A stretch of 64,000 nt of DNA from Prinia subflava (GCF_021018805.1 NC_086257.1:19443193-19507192); one strand, 5' to 3'. Shown: positions 21,879 through 35,233, counted from the first letter of the stretch. The notes: generated by a model from the letters alone, not told the origin. Translations and numbers: made by a program.

Positions 21879-24800
21879 TCTGTTAACATGCAGGGTGAGG
21901 TTGTCCCAAGGTCAGAGAGTTGGAATTTCCCTCCCAGTGTTGTCTTACTGCTCCTCTCCTTTTTTTCTTGCTTTTTTTGCTGCAGGTCACAGCAGATCTA
22001 TGGTGAGGTTGGTGGGGGAAGGCTCAGCCCTTCTCTCTCTCCCACTCCATGTGCCCTGGATAGTGCCAGTCCTTTGACAGGAGAGCACCTGGGTGGGCAT
22101 TGTCCTTCCACTTCACCATCAATAGATCTGTGTCACAGCTTCCCTTGTGAGCTTTTTGGGCAAAATTACCAAAAGCAGTCTCGAGTGTTTGATGTCTTCA
22201 TTTTTGAGGAACTGAACATGAGGCACAGCAGCTGAGTTTCAACAGAGCTGAACACCAGTAGCTCCCGTTACTGGCTGAGCACTCATCACTGCTTGAAAGC
22301 AGGCTTGGAGTGTCTTTAATTGTAATTATTGTTCAGAGGAGAATTGTGCATCAAACCTGAGCAAGACCTGGGGAAAATCAAAGAAAAGGGGATTTACACT
22401 CCTCTGGTAGGAAACTGAAACAATGTGCAATTTAAGATCTGCCATTTGAATGTATGTTGGTTCCTTGTGATGAAACCACCTACCCAAAGGCATTTAGAAT
22501 TATTTTTTAAAAAGCACAAAAATGCTTATTTCCTATTGAAATGCACAGGAAACACATGCTCAGTAATAGAGCTGAAAATGAAGCTGGTTATCTTTCTTCA
22601 TCCTTTGATCTCTAACATCTTTCAAAATCTGGCCTCCAAGTAATGTGCCCAAGGATGCACAAAATCAAGGGCTGAATCTTTATCTCCTGCACTTGATCAT
22701 CTCTGCACTGCAATTCACAACACAGATGCATCCTCAGGATCCACAGATCCTCCTCAGGACTAGCTCTGGCTGAGGCAGTCACCAAGACCAATCCCAGAAA
22801 TGCAGGTCGTGGATGGGAATTCACAAATGCCCTGCACAGGTGCCTTCCCCGTTTCCTCCCATCCAGGCTGCAGCTGCATTTGGCCCATGATTCTCCCCAG
22901 ATGTGTGGTGAATTTAAATATCTCTCCCAGTCCTTGACCTACATGGAGGAGCATGGAGCCAGTCATTTCTGAACCAACAGCCACAGAGAATCTGAGGCCT
23001 TTTCATGCTGGAAATACCACAGGGAGGAAGGAGAGTGCCTGCAGACAGCAACTGCCTCTGTAGTGAAGGGAAGTCTGAAGTTTCCCCTCTGCTTTTTCGT
23101 GCATAACAGCATCTGTACGCCTCATTTCCATCTTCATAGCTCCTGTAATTTACATAATGAACATTTGCAAAGCCTGAGATCTGGGTTCACTTTGTACCAC
23201 ATTTACTGTAGATGACCTTCAACGTATCATCAGAAAAGTTTCCCAGGCAATTTTCCCAAAGGGTGTGAATGTGAAACCTAAGATCATCAGGCAAGGAGGA
23301 AAGGGGAATGAAAGCAGATTTCTGAGATATGTCATTCAAAGATACGTTTTCACTTCTACAGCAGAACAAAAATATTTGAATTTAAAAAGAAAGGAGTTTT
23401 GTCTTTAAAGCAGGTGTTGGTATCAGGTCCCTCAATAAAGTGATTTTAATAGGTTTGCCTTCCTAAGTCTGCAGAAAGACTATTTCCTTGACAAAAATGC
23501 ATTTGAAAAAATATTAAGTAGAGGGGAAAAAACCCTCAGAGAGACAATTTTATTTGCATTCCTTCATAAGCAAGGGCTGTAAAATAGGCTTATCCACTTT
23601 GGCCCCCTAATCAGGTAATGAATCTGAAAGAAAGTCTGGTGACAAATAACTGGCAATCTAGCAGAGATTCAGGACAGAGGAGGAATTCTGACCTCGAAGG
23701 AGAGGAATAGGACATGAGGGTGAGAACAAGCAGCTGAAGCCACTTATGGCTCCTCTGAAGGTGTCAGCTGCAGCTCTGATTGCACCTCCTGATAGTGCTC
23801 CAGCAATCACAAAGTGATAAAGCAGGAACTGACCCATTTTTGCTTCTGACACCCATCCTCAGTGAACTGTCCTTTTCAGCCCCAAGTTCTTACAGAGATC
23901 ATCTGAGTCCTGGGAAGCTGCATCTCCACGATTATATTGAACTTTATGTTGTATTTACATGGGGCAACAGGGAGGACTTTTATAGGTGTTGGCTGGCTTC
24001 TCGATAAGCACAAGTCAGGGATCATCTCTCATCTGAGAGGTGCTTGTGAGTCCACTTTTTGTTTGCTATTTGGGCAATAACACAGGTTATTGCTCACTGC
24101 AGCAATGGAGGATGCTTTGAAAGAAGAAATTAATTTTGTAACTGACTCAGGACTCCTGTTTGTACAGAAAATGAGCTGAAGGCTGAAATGCAGAGCCTTA
24201 TTCTGGTGGTGAAGAAGGGTTCTCATATCAGCTGTCATAAGACTCTTCAGACAGAAAGAATCACAATCCCACCACGATAGGCATGCTGGAAATGCTCACG
24301 TAGATAAACCTGACACCGTTCCTGTTGCTGTAGGCCAGGCATATATGAAGTGTTGCTTTACATAATAATCTTGAGAAGGCAAGCAAGCTTTTTAGATTCC
24401 TTTGTGCTTTGAAAACAGTGCCCTGTGTGCCCTCCTCTTAGGGCAGGTAGGTGTGTTTGCACACTGCCAGGTAATTACAACGTGGTGAGAATTAGCCTGT
24501 GTCTTCCTGCCTCTGGTTTGTTGCCAGTGGTTTATCCATATATCCTTTGGGATTGATGTTACAGCTATAGGGCCAGTGCATGGGTGAGAACTGGAATTGG
24601 GGTGACTCTTCACCAGCTTGTTTCTTTTAGTGTGGTCTGGCTCTGGGGCTCCAGTCATCACCTTGGCCTGCAGGCAGATAATCGTATAATTAAGTATTTG
24701 GAAGATGGGCTGCAGGTTGCAAACTTCCCACCTTGGGACCTAAAAGGAAAGGGGGTGGTTTTGAGGGAGATGAGAAATGCTGCAGTTTGACAGGCCCTGG

Positions 24801-25155
24801 CAGGGACCTCTGGTCCCCAGTGGCTGCTGTGTCAGACACAGCAGACAGGGCTGGAACAGGGGTAGGGGTGTGTGTGTCAGATGAGGCATCCAGCACGACG
24901 TTATCCTGAGCCAAATATGGGATCTGTGCAGCTCCCCTATGCATTGCCCTAAAATGACATGAATCTGCCACAGTCACAGCTCAGGGCTGCTGCACCTTCC
25001 TTCTGGACTGGGAGGGCTTTTGCTTTTAGCCCTAAAGAAAGACCATGCATTTTTTAAGCATATGCTGGGTTTGTGAACAAATGGTTAATGTAGCTGCAAG
25101 GCAGCCAAAGAAGCTGTTCCTTGGGCTTAGGAATGTTTCCTCCTTTCAGCCTGCC
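21879..25155. other. Unique non-coding sequence
   Basis: I recognise no gene or interspersed repeat. Open frames are at most about 119 codons. The tract beginning at 21960 has further short T runs. Confidence 0.5.
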
Positions 25156-25480
25156 CTTTTTTTAATCTTTCTTTCTTCTTCTTTTTTTTTTCTTTTTTTT
25201 TTTTTATAGTACCATATAGTGTTTAATAATTCAATACATACATAATCCAAAATAAACACACTAATTAACCTTTGTTTTGAGAAATTTAATTAGTTAATGC
25301 TTAGTCTCTGTTCAGCTTCCAAACAGTTTGGAGTGGGAAAGGTGCCATGGGGAAAGCATGGCAAAATATGTTTAATGCTGAGCACCTTCAATTATTTAAA
25401 CAGTAACGTGGGCTGGACCAATTAAAAAACAAAGTTGTTATACAGGCATATACATGCTGAAATATCTTGATGTAGTGTTC
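25156..25480. other. T-rich tract followed by AT-rich, homeodomain-core block
   Basis: Positions 25156-25206 are nearly pure C/T with long T runs. From 25207 to 25480 the DNA is AT-rich, with CTAATTAACC, TTAATTAGTTAATG and CAATTATTTAAA. This clustering of TAATTA cores suits a homeodomain-bound element, but it could simply be AT-rich background. Confidence 0.4.
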
Positions 25481-28200
25481 CCAAACTCCAGCCTTGCTGC
25501 AGAATATGTGGTGAAACATATCTGTGCATAAAGAAACTGTATGGAGGAGGGAATCTGTTGGATAAGGAGTGATTCAGCTGCTTGCCAGGAGCCCCAGAAC
25601 TTCCCTGCTGGGCTCAGTGTGCAGCAGGGGTAAGGGAGATGCTAAAGCTGCTGTGGTGGTGACTGCCCATCGTGGCTGGGGGAAGCTGGAGGACAAATCT
25701 TGCCCTGTGTCCCAAATAGATGATGAATTTTTGGAAAGGTCAGCTGCTGTGCTCTGACTCACTAGTACTAGTCATCCACGGCCCAAGTGCCTTCCTTCAA
25801 AATATGTTACTGTAGGGTAATAATTTTAGCCAAATCCTCAAGCTTTAATATTCTTCCCCAGCTGAACTGTAAATAAAATTATTTCCTAAGAGCACTTATT
25901 TGAGCTTGATTATTAAATACATTGCCAAAATCTGGTCGGTTAATATACTGCCTGCTACTTGAGCTGAAGTATCTGAAAGACAAAGAACGAAGTAAACGAA
26001 AAGGAAATCAACATTTTGCTAAATTGCATGTTTTTAAAAATCCTATAATTGAAGCTGCTACTTCATTTCCATTTGTAAAACAGATTGAGTTCCCCTTCCA
26101 TCTACTAATGGATCTGGTTTATCTCTGATACTAATTGCAGCATTTGCGTGGTTTGCACAGGCTGCTGGTGACAGGACATTGGGTAGGGAAAGTCAAACAG
26201 TTCCTGCTGAGCTCTGGGCTGTCACTGAGGAGTGATACTTGGCACCAGGCTCTGCTGAACTTCAAGCCCTTGTTCCTTCTCCTATGGCTCCAAAGTCTGG
26301 GTCAATCAACCAAAATAAACTTGTTAATTCGTTTTCAGGATTCTGTGCCTCAGGTCTCACTTGAGAAGCAGTGGGAAGGCTCAGGTGATAATAAAGCAAC
26401 ACCAGACAGTCTGGATGTTTAATTAAACTTGTCCGTGCTCTCTGTGACCTAGTGACTGGGCTGGAAATGGCACCAGGACAAAGGTTGCTCATGAGGCTTC
26501 TACTTGGGCTTTCCTGCTGCACAAGGATATGGGGAGACGTGGGGGGTTGCAGCTCTTTTCTCATTCTTTCAGGTTATTGTTGGAAAGGAAATTATGTTCT
26601 GAAGGTCTGGGGGAAAAGAAACCAAGTTTGGGTTACTTTAGATGAATGAGCCATTTCTTGGGCCCTGCTCTAGCAAATCTCTTGGCACACACCTGAATGA
26701 AGCACTTCTGGGTGCTGGGCCTGGTGGAAACATGCCTGGCTCCTAGTTAGCAGCTGTTCAGGAGCTCAAGTATACACCTTTTACTGCTGGGGTGAGGAGG
26801 CAAAGCAGCTTTTCAGAGGATTGTACCCAGGAATGTAAGCTGGAGACCTCTGTTCTCCCCTACCTATTGGTCTCTGCAGCCCAGACACTTTTCCTGGTAC
26901 CCCTGTGCACAGATCTATGATAAAAGCTTCTGTGATGTGTTTCAGCCTCTAACATTGGTATCCACACCTGCAGAAGCCAGCTGAGGATTCACCCTTTGCT
27001 GTCCATCCTTTCGTTTTGCATTTACACACAGAATTTTTTTGTATTTTTATTTTTTTTTACGTCACTCTTGAAAATGATCCACTGGATTCCCAGCATGGCA
27101 GAGGGGAGCCCTGGCTACACAGTGGCCTTTGTGGAACAGGTCTGTGGGCTCCGTGCCACCAGCACCACAGGGGAGCTTGTAATAACCACACCAGCACAGA
27201 CCAGATGTCTTGGAGAGGATTTGGTTTCAAGACACATGGCTGCAAGTTCAGGAGAACGTGGAGGGGGGAAGGGGTTCTGCTTTAATATACATAATTTGTT
27301 TAAAAAGTTTGCAGGTGTTAGAATTTTTATTGAAGGCAGGGAGCTGAGAAATCGTATCCAGTCAGTGAGGTAATGGTTTCTCTACTCGGGGAGCGCACAA
27401 AATCTGCATTAAATAAAGGGCAGCTGTGTTGCCAGCAGAATTTTATATATATGAAAACTAATCTGAGCCATACCAAGCCAGACCTCCGCTCCTGCAAATC
27501 CTGGGAGAGAACAAGAAAATCCACGTATTGCTGACAGCTTTCCTCCAAAAGCTGCTGGGTTCTTGTCCCGGCTGCCGTCGCTCCGTGGGGGATGAGCTGT
27601 GGGGACAGGGGTGCTGCCAGGGGTGCTGGAGCCCTGCAGCTCATCCCAGGCTTTGGGGCAGTGAGAGCAGCTCCTTCCCCTGCCAGCTCCCAGCTGTGAC
27701 GTGTGATCCACAGGGGCCAGGTAGAGCCGGGTCCTTGGCTCCAGCTGCAGGGTTTTGCTCTGCTAAGCCACAGAAGGAGAGCACACACCAACAGTGGTTC
27801 CCATGGAGCTATTCAAGGGTTGTAGCTTTCTGTTTCCTCTTTCTCTGGGCTCAGTTCTGCTATATGTTGAAGCCCCAGTAGAGAATTTTTTCTTTTTTTT
27901 CTTTTTTTTTTTCTTTATAGACAGGTTGTAATGTCAGGATATGAGGTTGAAAGGGCAGGTCTGAGTCAACTCTCAGATGAATTCTGAGCATTTCCTTTCT
28001 ACGTGGATGAGTTCCAAGAATTTATCTCAGTTCAATAAACCCCACTTATTTCTGATGCTCATTCAAACAGACTTTGAATCCCTGGCGCCCACGGACCAGG
28101 GCTGGTCACTTGGGTTCTGCAAAGCTTTTTCCAGAGAGGTCAGGACATGTGGAGTCAGTGGGGGGATGTTTTGGGGTGAGAGTTGAAGTGGGTTTCTTTA
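25481..28200. other. Unique non-coding sequence with a T-rich tract
   Basis: I see no gene. Positions 27885-27917 are a T-rich run with single C interruptions, ending TTTCTTTATAG, which resembles a polypyrimidine tract plus acceptor. No coding frame or donor follows, so I do not call an exon. The frame at 27327-27791 on the minus strand (154 codons) has no known domain. Confidence 0.5.
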
Positions 28201-28272
28201 TTTTTATATATATTATTGATATTATAGATTTTAAATATATATATATATATACACATACATGTATTTATATAA
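28201..28272. repeat. (TA)n microsatellite with CA/TA flank
   Basis: An AT dinucleotide run at about 28232-28250 passes into ACACATACATGTATTTATATA. The alternating sequence is nearly self-complementary and could extrude as a cruciform. Confidence 0.85.
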
Positions 28273-28679
28273 TCTACTTCCTGTCAGCATACAGTCTGTA
28301 AAACTCAGATATCATCTTTTCAGGTACTGCCTGCATCTGGTGCTTGGGGCAGAAAGCCCTGGCAGACACAGGTCCTGCTCTAAGGGTGTGGGTACAGGCT
28401 TTGTCCTCAGCACAGCCCCTCCAGGAGTGTGGCACCTTCCCATCACACAGCAGTTACATAAACAGGACTAAAATTAGAGCAAATGACACTTCACAGGCAC
28501 AACATCATCCCCAGGGGCTCTCAGGGTTTCTCGCAGCTGGGGCTAAGGAAGGCACAGCAATGGTGTGGGGCTCTGATGCTGGAGCCCCCACATCCTACAG
28601 GCTGCTCCCAACATCCTCCCCATCCCTGAGCCTGGACTGAGCAAGTCCCACGGGGTTTTTTTGGCTGCCTGAAGTAAAT

Positions 28680-28980
28680 TTTCTCTTATTTCCCTCCAGG
28701 CTGTCTTTTCCCTGGTTGCTGAATTTCGCTCAGCATAATGATTTCAAGGGCACCATTTTCAATTTCCTCTGCGGAGCCAAAATTAATACTGAGTTTATGC
28801 CACAGCATAGCAGCACTTTAAGCATCCACCAAGAGTGTGCATATTTCACAATAATGTAATGGCTCCTAAACCCAAATACTGCTTAAACCACCACAGTACT
28901 CCACCGTAAATATCAGCAATTCCTGCCTGAACCACAGCACCAGCAATAACAACTCTGTAGGTGCTGCTGATGTGCCCATT
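28680..28980. promoter_or_regulatory. Candidate non-coding regulatory block
   Basis: This is repeat-free sequence with many short AT cores (AAAATTAATAC near 28781) and repeated ACCACAG spacing (28890-28940) that recalls RUNX cores. It has no coding potential. Low confidence, based on texture and motifs only. Confidence 0.22.
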
Positions 28981-31096
28981 AACATCCCCCCGTGATAACC
29001 ATTTTATTAGCACCAGGGGCATGTTTGGATGCTGCTGCAGGCAGGAAGAGGTGCTGGCCCTCGCCTGGGAGAATGCAAAGACTCACAGCTAGCATTTTTC
29101 TCTTTCCCTTTCAGCACTGCCTCCATAGGGCAGCCCCTCTCCCCTCGCTTCCATCACTTCCTCTCATCATGGCTCTAGGCAAGGCTTAGATCCAGACAAG
29201 AAAGTTTGGGTCTATCTTCCTTGGTCCTTAAGCCTTGTGGGCAAATTGTGGAGATGAAGGTTTTTAGCTGAGTTACTCCTTTGGTTTATGCCCTTCTGTT
29301 TATGCCTCACCCCTTACATGGGAGGTGGCTGTAGGGTTTTTGTTTCAGGAATACGTATAGGTGGGAAGAACAGAGGGAAATTTGTCAAACAAACAGGTTC
29401 TAAGTGATTGCCAGGCTGTGGATTGACTGACCACGTTTCTGCCTTGGGATGGTGTTTTGACTGTTCAGAAAGGAGCAGGGGGGATTACAAGAACCCATGT
29501 GTGCAGAAGTACACAAGCCATTAATTATGGCGACTGCTGCGCGATAGAATCTAGCAAGAGCTAATGGAGCTTGAGAAACCTGTGGAAAATGTTAGTGAGA
29601 GCTGTCAGGATGTTTGTCTTAGCGCTGCTCTGGATGATCTCATCTCTCCAACGTTCTGAGGGCGAGGGGTGTGCCGGGTCAGCTGGAGCCGGCGGGCAGG
29701 CGCCCCAGCTCGGGAAGGAGGGCCATGGGCTGGGGGCTCAGGGTCTGCCCAGGCACTCACAGGGCACTTAATGGGGCTCCACGGCTGGAGATGAAAAATA
29801 GGGATGGAAGGAATAGGGCTTGAGGGCATTTGGAAAGCACTGAGTTGTGTCTTTACTTCCTGCTCCTCTGAAACAGCCTAAGGAAAGTGTCACTTGGCAT
29901 TGCATGACAGGGTGATGCAGGGCCGGGGGAGCAGCTCAGAGGGGCAGCACTGGAGCCCCAGGCGAGGGGCCATAGCGGGCAGGAGGGATGTGGCTGGGAT
30001 GGGGACCTGATGTGCTGCTGCATGCAGGGCTAGAACCACTTCCCAGGGGAATTCCTGCTGCTCCCAACCCCTCTCCACGCTGTGGCTCGCGGAGACTATG
30101 CCTAGAGAACCAAGTGATGACAAACAGGTCAAAAATGGTGGCTTGGCGATGTCAGAGCCAGGGGTCAGCTCTCTGTTCTGGTTTATAAGAGATCTCTCTC
30201 TGTGTCCCAGGGCTGCCTTGGCTTTTCATTCATGCTGGCAGTGACGAAGGGCCGTGCTTAAGCAGCATGACCGTGCTGGCACGGGCGGCTTTTAGGAGCA
30301 GGAAACCGCTCCCTTTATCCTCGCTTGATCTTTCGAGTGAAATACGTGCAGTGCCCTTGTCAGCACTGAGAGCCTCCTCAGGAAAGAAAGAAAGGTTAGC
30401 AAGCAGAAACAGATGTTTACCTTTAACTTCTGGCTCTGTGTGGACTGGGGAGACTGGGGGAGGGGGAGGTTTGCAGGGCAGGAGAAAATGCTCTCTGTAA
30501 GCCTGAGAAAGTCCTGTCGGATCAAATCTGCCTTTCCCTTGATTTTTCTGTGGTTTTTATTTGGTCCGGTGTCCTTTCATCATTATTATTATTATTTAAA
30601 CACACCATTCCTCTTAAGGGGAAGATAATTGCTTTTTCTTTCTTCTGCCTGAGCTTCTCAACATGATTAAGATATAGAAACCAAATGCCTGGACATGAGG
30701 ATGATCTAATAGGCACCGACCAGGCCGAGTCACGCTGGCCCAGTTTAAAAACATGGCACTTTTCCAGAATCTATTTGTTTCTCTTAATATGGTGATTTGT
30801 TTTTCTGTATTGCTCTCTATAATTATCACTGTGCTGTGTATTCACTGGCTCTAGGCTCAGTGTAATATAAATCTGGAATTAGTCTATTGAAGTCAGTGTC
30901 AGATACATTTCCTTTAACATCTAAACTAGGTCTTAGGCCCATTTATCCTACTGTAGCTCCAAACTAACTACACTGAAATAAATACACACCAGACTTTTTC
31001 AAAAAGTCCTTGCCATGGTCCTTGCCTACACCTTCTAACCTTAGGCTAAACCTGGGGCTGGGGGCTAGAAAAAAAATTTTGTCAGAGAAGGTAGTT
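28981..31096. other. Unique non-coding sequence
   Basis: I see no gene. A short ATT run occurs at about 30580-30597. Open frames are short and unrecognised. Confidence 0.5.
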
Positions 31097-31322
31097 CAGA
31101 TTAAGTATTCCAACCATTTTTTTTTCACTAAATAAGTGGTGAAACATTGAAGTAAGTTGCCCTGGGAGGTGGTGGAGTCTCTGTCTCTGGAAGTGTTCAA
31201 GAGGCCTCTGGATGTGGTACTTGGGGAAAATGGTTTAGGGGTGGTTGTGGTGGGCTGGGTTAATGGTTGGACTCGATGCTCTTGAAGGTCTCTTCCACCC
31301 TTGAGGAGTCTGTGATTCTGTA
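31097..31322 (+). mobile_element. CR1 LINE 3' end, copy B
   Basis: The copy begins with a diverged form of the 'ttagattggatattaggaaa' block and continues through GCCCTGGGAGGTGGTGGAGTC, TGGAAGTGTTCAAGAGGCC and TGGATGTGGTACTTGGGG. It ends in GTTAATGGTTGGACTCGATG, CTTGAAGGTC and TGTGATTCTGTA. Order and wording match the 3' region of avian CR1 in sense orientation. The tail wording puts it in a different subfamily from the next copy. It is 5'-truncated and non-coding. Confidence 0.92.
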
Positions 31323-31699
31323 AAGACAACACCTGTGGCATCTTGCTGTGCCTTCAGAAAGAGCCTTCTCTAACCCTCACTGAAATCTGACTGGTTTGCC
31401 CTTGGGTTTGCCCTTGATGGAGAAGAGATGGAGCCAGTGCCTGCACCACTGGTGATGAGGTTGGTGTTCTTTCACCACTTGAGTTCAGCCTCCCTCCAAA
31501 ATGCAGGATAACCCTGGGCTCAGGCTGCTCTTAAATCTGCTGCTTGAACCTTTTGTATTTCTCTGGGCTGCCAGGGCTGGAAAGTCCTTTTACAGGTCCA
31601 TGGGATCCTGTGGCTTGTCTCCACACATAACATCTGCCTGGTCAGAGCTGCACTGGTCCAGTGTTTATCCTTCCCAAGGCTGTGTTCAGTAGTTCAGGA
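31323..31699. other. Spacer between two CR1 copies
   Basis: About 380 bases of unique sequence. A small direct repeat, GGTTTGCCCTTG, occurs twice at about 31392-31415. There is no gene. Confidence 0.55.
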
Positions 31700-31921
31700 G
31701 GAAGGCAGGGAAGGCCCTGGCACAGGGTGCCCAGAGAAGCTGGGGCTGCCCCTGGATCCCTGGAAGTGCCCAAGGCCAGGCTGGAGAGGGCTTGGAGGAA
31801 TCTGGGATAGTGGAAGGTGTCCCTGCCCATGGCAGGGCAGTTGAATTGAGATGGCCTTTAAGGTCCCTTGATGTTCTTGGACGTCTTTTCTAGCCTAAAT
31901 GACTCTACAATTCTATATATG
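31700..31921 (+). mobile_element. CR1 LINE 3' end, copy C
   Basis: The blocks GGGTGCCCAGAGAAGCTGGG, CCCTGGAAGTGCCCAAGGCC, GGAAGGTGTCCCTGCCCATG and GGCAGGGCAGTTGAATTGAG are followed by TTTAAGGTCCCTTGATG and a decayed ACTCTACAATTCTATA tail. This is the CR1 subfamily with the 'tgcccatggcaggg' signature, in sense orientation. The tail has a short expansion after GGTCCCTT relative to the usual form. It is truncated and non-coding. Confidence 0.93.
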
Positions 31922-33549
31922 TGGAAATTATCAGGGAAAATATTATCAGGGTTGCTGTGGTGCACACACACATGGAGCTGACCTGCCCTGAGTTGAGGGA
32001 CCACGGCTGGTCCTCACTTGTCCCCCAGAAGCAGCCAAGTGCTTTTCTGCAGACTCTGGCAGACATTTCTTTAAAATAATAATAATAAAAAAGTTTCAAT
32101 CTCTTCCAATTTTGGATTCTGATAATCTGGAGAGATCCTGATATATCTGAGGGATTGAGGGCTTTTTTCTCCTTTCTCAGATGAAGGCTGTGCACATCAA
32201 TGGGTGCCCAAAAATACACCTCGTGCTTCCCAGTGTTTTCCCCAATTTTTTTTTTCTTCAGTCGCTGCACAATGAATGCACTTCACAGGGCTGTGCTGCT
32301 GCTTGATAACACAGCTGGAGAGAAGCTATTTTCTGATTTTCAGATACCATGCTTTATCTCTAATGTTGGTTTTCACTGGCAGTTTAAGAAGTTCTTAGAA
32401 AACTCTTCAACTTCCCCCTTAGTACTGAGATGGTAAGAGCAGATAAAACTTGTCGTTTAATAATAACTATCAAAAAATTTAGAGGGTTTTTTTTGAGATA
32501 AATTCAGGAGCTATTATTTGGTTTTTAGAGACAACACATGGCTCACCTCTACCCCAAGGAGAAAGGGAAGTTATTAACTGTCTTTTCTACTGGGCCTAAA
32601 CAAAAAAGCACCACACCCTTCTCCCCCCAACACCCCCTCAAAAGAATTTTTAAGTGAAAAGTTGAAACATGAAGATCTGGGGGAAAACCTTTCAATTCAA
32701 AGCCAAAAGTTCCGATTGGGAGATTTTTTTGCTGGGTGGTTTTTGGGCCAAGACACACACCCTGTGTCACCATGTGATGCCCTTTCAAATGGGAATCAAG
32801 ATGTTCCTGGTCATGGTGCCTCACTGGGGATGAGGCTGGGCTTGGGAGCTCTCCCTAGAAGGAAAAAGGAAGCATTATTTTAGGAAAAAAATACTATTTC
32901 CCACAGGACAGCAGGCCTGTTTGTGAAGATTTCTGTTACAAACCCACCATTTTTCCAGAAAACATTGTTCCTGCTACATGCATCCTTTCAGAGCAGAGAC
33001 CTTCTGGTCCTTTCCTAAGCATCCCCCCAAACCAGCAACATCCAACCAGCTCCTGCTCCCTCTCAGAATTCAAACCACAGCCTTCCTCACCACTCCTTTT
33101 TTCAGATGACATTTAAACCTGTCAGCAGTTACAACTGGTGTCACGTAATCTTTGCAACCAGTGCAAAAACTGCACTCTGGCTTCTAAAAACAGAAAAAGG
33201 AAGGGGATGGCTAAGAATGGACATAAATACTCCAAAATGCCTGTGAGCTGCTGTCCTTGCTGATGGCCTGACTGTTTCCACCACTCCTCCCCTCGGAAAG
33301 CAAAATAAATCAGGGCAGTGGTGAGTAATAACATGTAATAAGCAGAGATGAGAAATACATTTATCAGCAGTCAAACGACATGGATAGTGTGTCACCCCTG
33401 CCCCCATGCCACACTTGATGGCACCTAAGTGTCTTTAGGGATAAGGAAAGGGTGCTGGGACACGTCTGTTGAGAAGCTGGAGTACAATTCCCATACAGCA
33501 GCTGGAAGGGGATCCAAAAGGGATACTCAAAAGACTCCTAAAGGGATTA
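31922..33549. other. Unique non-coding sequence
   Basis: I see no gene. A short AAT run at about 32073-32092 and several A/C-rich stretches occur. Open frames are under about 125 codons with no recognisable product. Confidence 0.5.
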
Positions 33550-33795
33550 ATAAAATTGTTAAGGTTAGAAAAGACCTCTAAGGTGCTGAAGTGCAGCCAT
33601 CAGCTCTATGTTCACCACTAAAGCAAGTCCTCAGGTGCTGTATCCATGTGTTTTGAACACTCCCAGGGATGGGGACTTCACAGCTTCCTTGGGCAGCTTG
33701 CTCCAGTGCTTGACAACCCTTTCTGTGAGGAATTTTTTCCTAATATCTGATCTAAACCTCCCTGAATTCTGTCACCCGTGGGCTCTGGCATTTCA
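33550..33795 (-). mobile_element. CR1 LINE 3' end, copy D, antisense
   Basis: Read on the plus strand, it starts GGTTAGAAAAGACCTCTAAGG and goes through CACTAAAGCAAGTCCTCAGG, CCCAGGGATGGGGACTTCAC and CTTGGGCAGCTTGCTCCAGT. It then has CTTGACAACCCTTTCTGTGA and CCTAATATCTGATCTAAACC. This is the reverse complement of the avian CR1 3' region, so the element lies on the minus strand. It is the best-preserved copy in the window, yet still truncated and non-coding. Confidence 0.94.
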
Positions 33796-35233
33796 GCGCT
33801 GAGCTGTTCGGAACACAGCCATGCCCCGATGCTGCCTTGAATCTTGAACACACATGTGAACCATCCTAATTGCTTTCATCTGGCCCAAAATGTGGCCACT
33901 GGTAAGCAAAGACCTGCTGTTTATGTAAAGTACAAAGCGGGCCAGACAGTCCTCTCGAGCTGTTTCCGTTTCCCTGTGATTAATATATTCAAGTCTATAG
34001 TCATTTGTTTTTACAAACTTCACAAACAAAACCTTGATGTTTTGGTACCAAGCTCAAATATGGGAACAATTTGGTTCCCAGTGCCAGCATTTCTGATGCA
34101 AGAACTGAAAAGCGTCCAGAAATGCCGTGTTTTCACTGAATAGTCCTCAGTCCCAAGATATAGCATTTTTAAAGCATTACAGAAGCAAAAACAATCCCAG
34201 TGCCTTGAAAGCTTTTTACACTGACTCTGCTTCATGGAAACACTGACTCAGGGCCAAATGGCTGATTATGTTGTGTGATGTAAGAAGGAGTTAGAAAGCT
34301 TAGCAGGGCATTAGAATAATGCAGTGTGTGTGTGTCTGTGTGCAGTGAAGGGGGGACATGGCATTTATTAGAAAGCTTTAAATCTTTTGCAGCTCCAAGT
34401 TAGTCACTTGCAAAACAGTCTCAGACCCAGCTGAAAGCGATGGGGATGTGATGTGTGACAAGCTCTAAGCTGCTGAGCTGAGCTCCTGCTCGAGATCTTT
34501 TCAGTTCAAGGCTGTAAAACCCTCCTCGCTGGGGTGTGGGGGAAGCAAACGCTGCTGCTGTGCAGCCAAGGCAGAACAGGACTCTGTTATACTTCTGGAA
34601 AGGGGGAGCTAAATTGTGGCTTGGCTTCTGCTGTCACATTGAACTAAGGGTGGAGATTTGGGGATGGTGCAGCTCTCCCCCAGTTCAGATGCTGGCAAAG
34701 GGAGGGATGCAGTGTGATGTGAGGGGAGTCCCAGCCCTGCCTGCTCCCTGCTCTGTGCTGATGGGAGCCACTTCACTGGGGAAGATTTTATCATTTGCTT
34801 TATCTCAGTGTCCAGAGAAGCCATTCATTGAAAACGTCAACTTTGAGACAAGTAAAAATCAGAGATGACCCAAGTGCCTGGAGGCATAAAACCAGCTGCT
34901 GAGTTGTTCAGCTTGTTTAATGAAATGGAGCAGCACAAAGACACAGTTCAAGTACAGATCTGTATATACAACACTGGCACTCAAACAATTTATGGAGCTC
35001 ACTGCAAATTTAAGATTGGGAAACCTGGCTGGTGTCAGCTGTTAGGAAGAGATTTGGAATAGCAAGTCCTATCAGAAATGCTGCTCTCACTGTAGTGCTG
35101 TGATGGCAGAAGATGAAGGAGCTGGGGATGTGCCAGCTCAAAGCTGCTGTGGGAGGTCGAGGGGAGCTGCTGCTTAAACCTCAGGTCTGGCTACAGCGAA
35201 GTGCTGTTGTCATCTTGCCCTTGAGTGACTCCT
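33796..35233. other. Unique non-coding sequence with a GT repeat
   Basis: I see no gene. A short GT microsatellite lies at 34323-34343. The block at about 33970-34160 is AT-rich and repeat-free and could be regulatory, with nothing specific to support that. Confidence 0.5.

Noticed and set aside
21787..21880. T-rich tract as an intron polypyrimidine tract plus exon
   Set aside because: No AG with a following open exon and donor. The G-containing spacing is typical of simple low-complexity sequence.
27327..27791. 154-codon minus-strand frame
   Set aside because: It has no recognisable domain, overlaps plus-strand frames and has no splice or promoter support.
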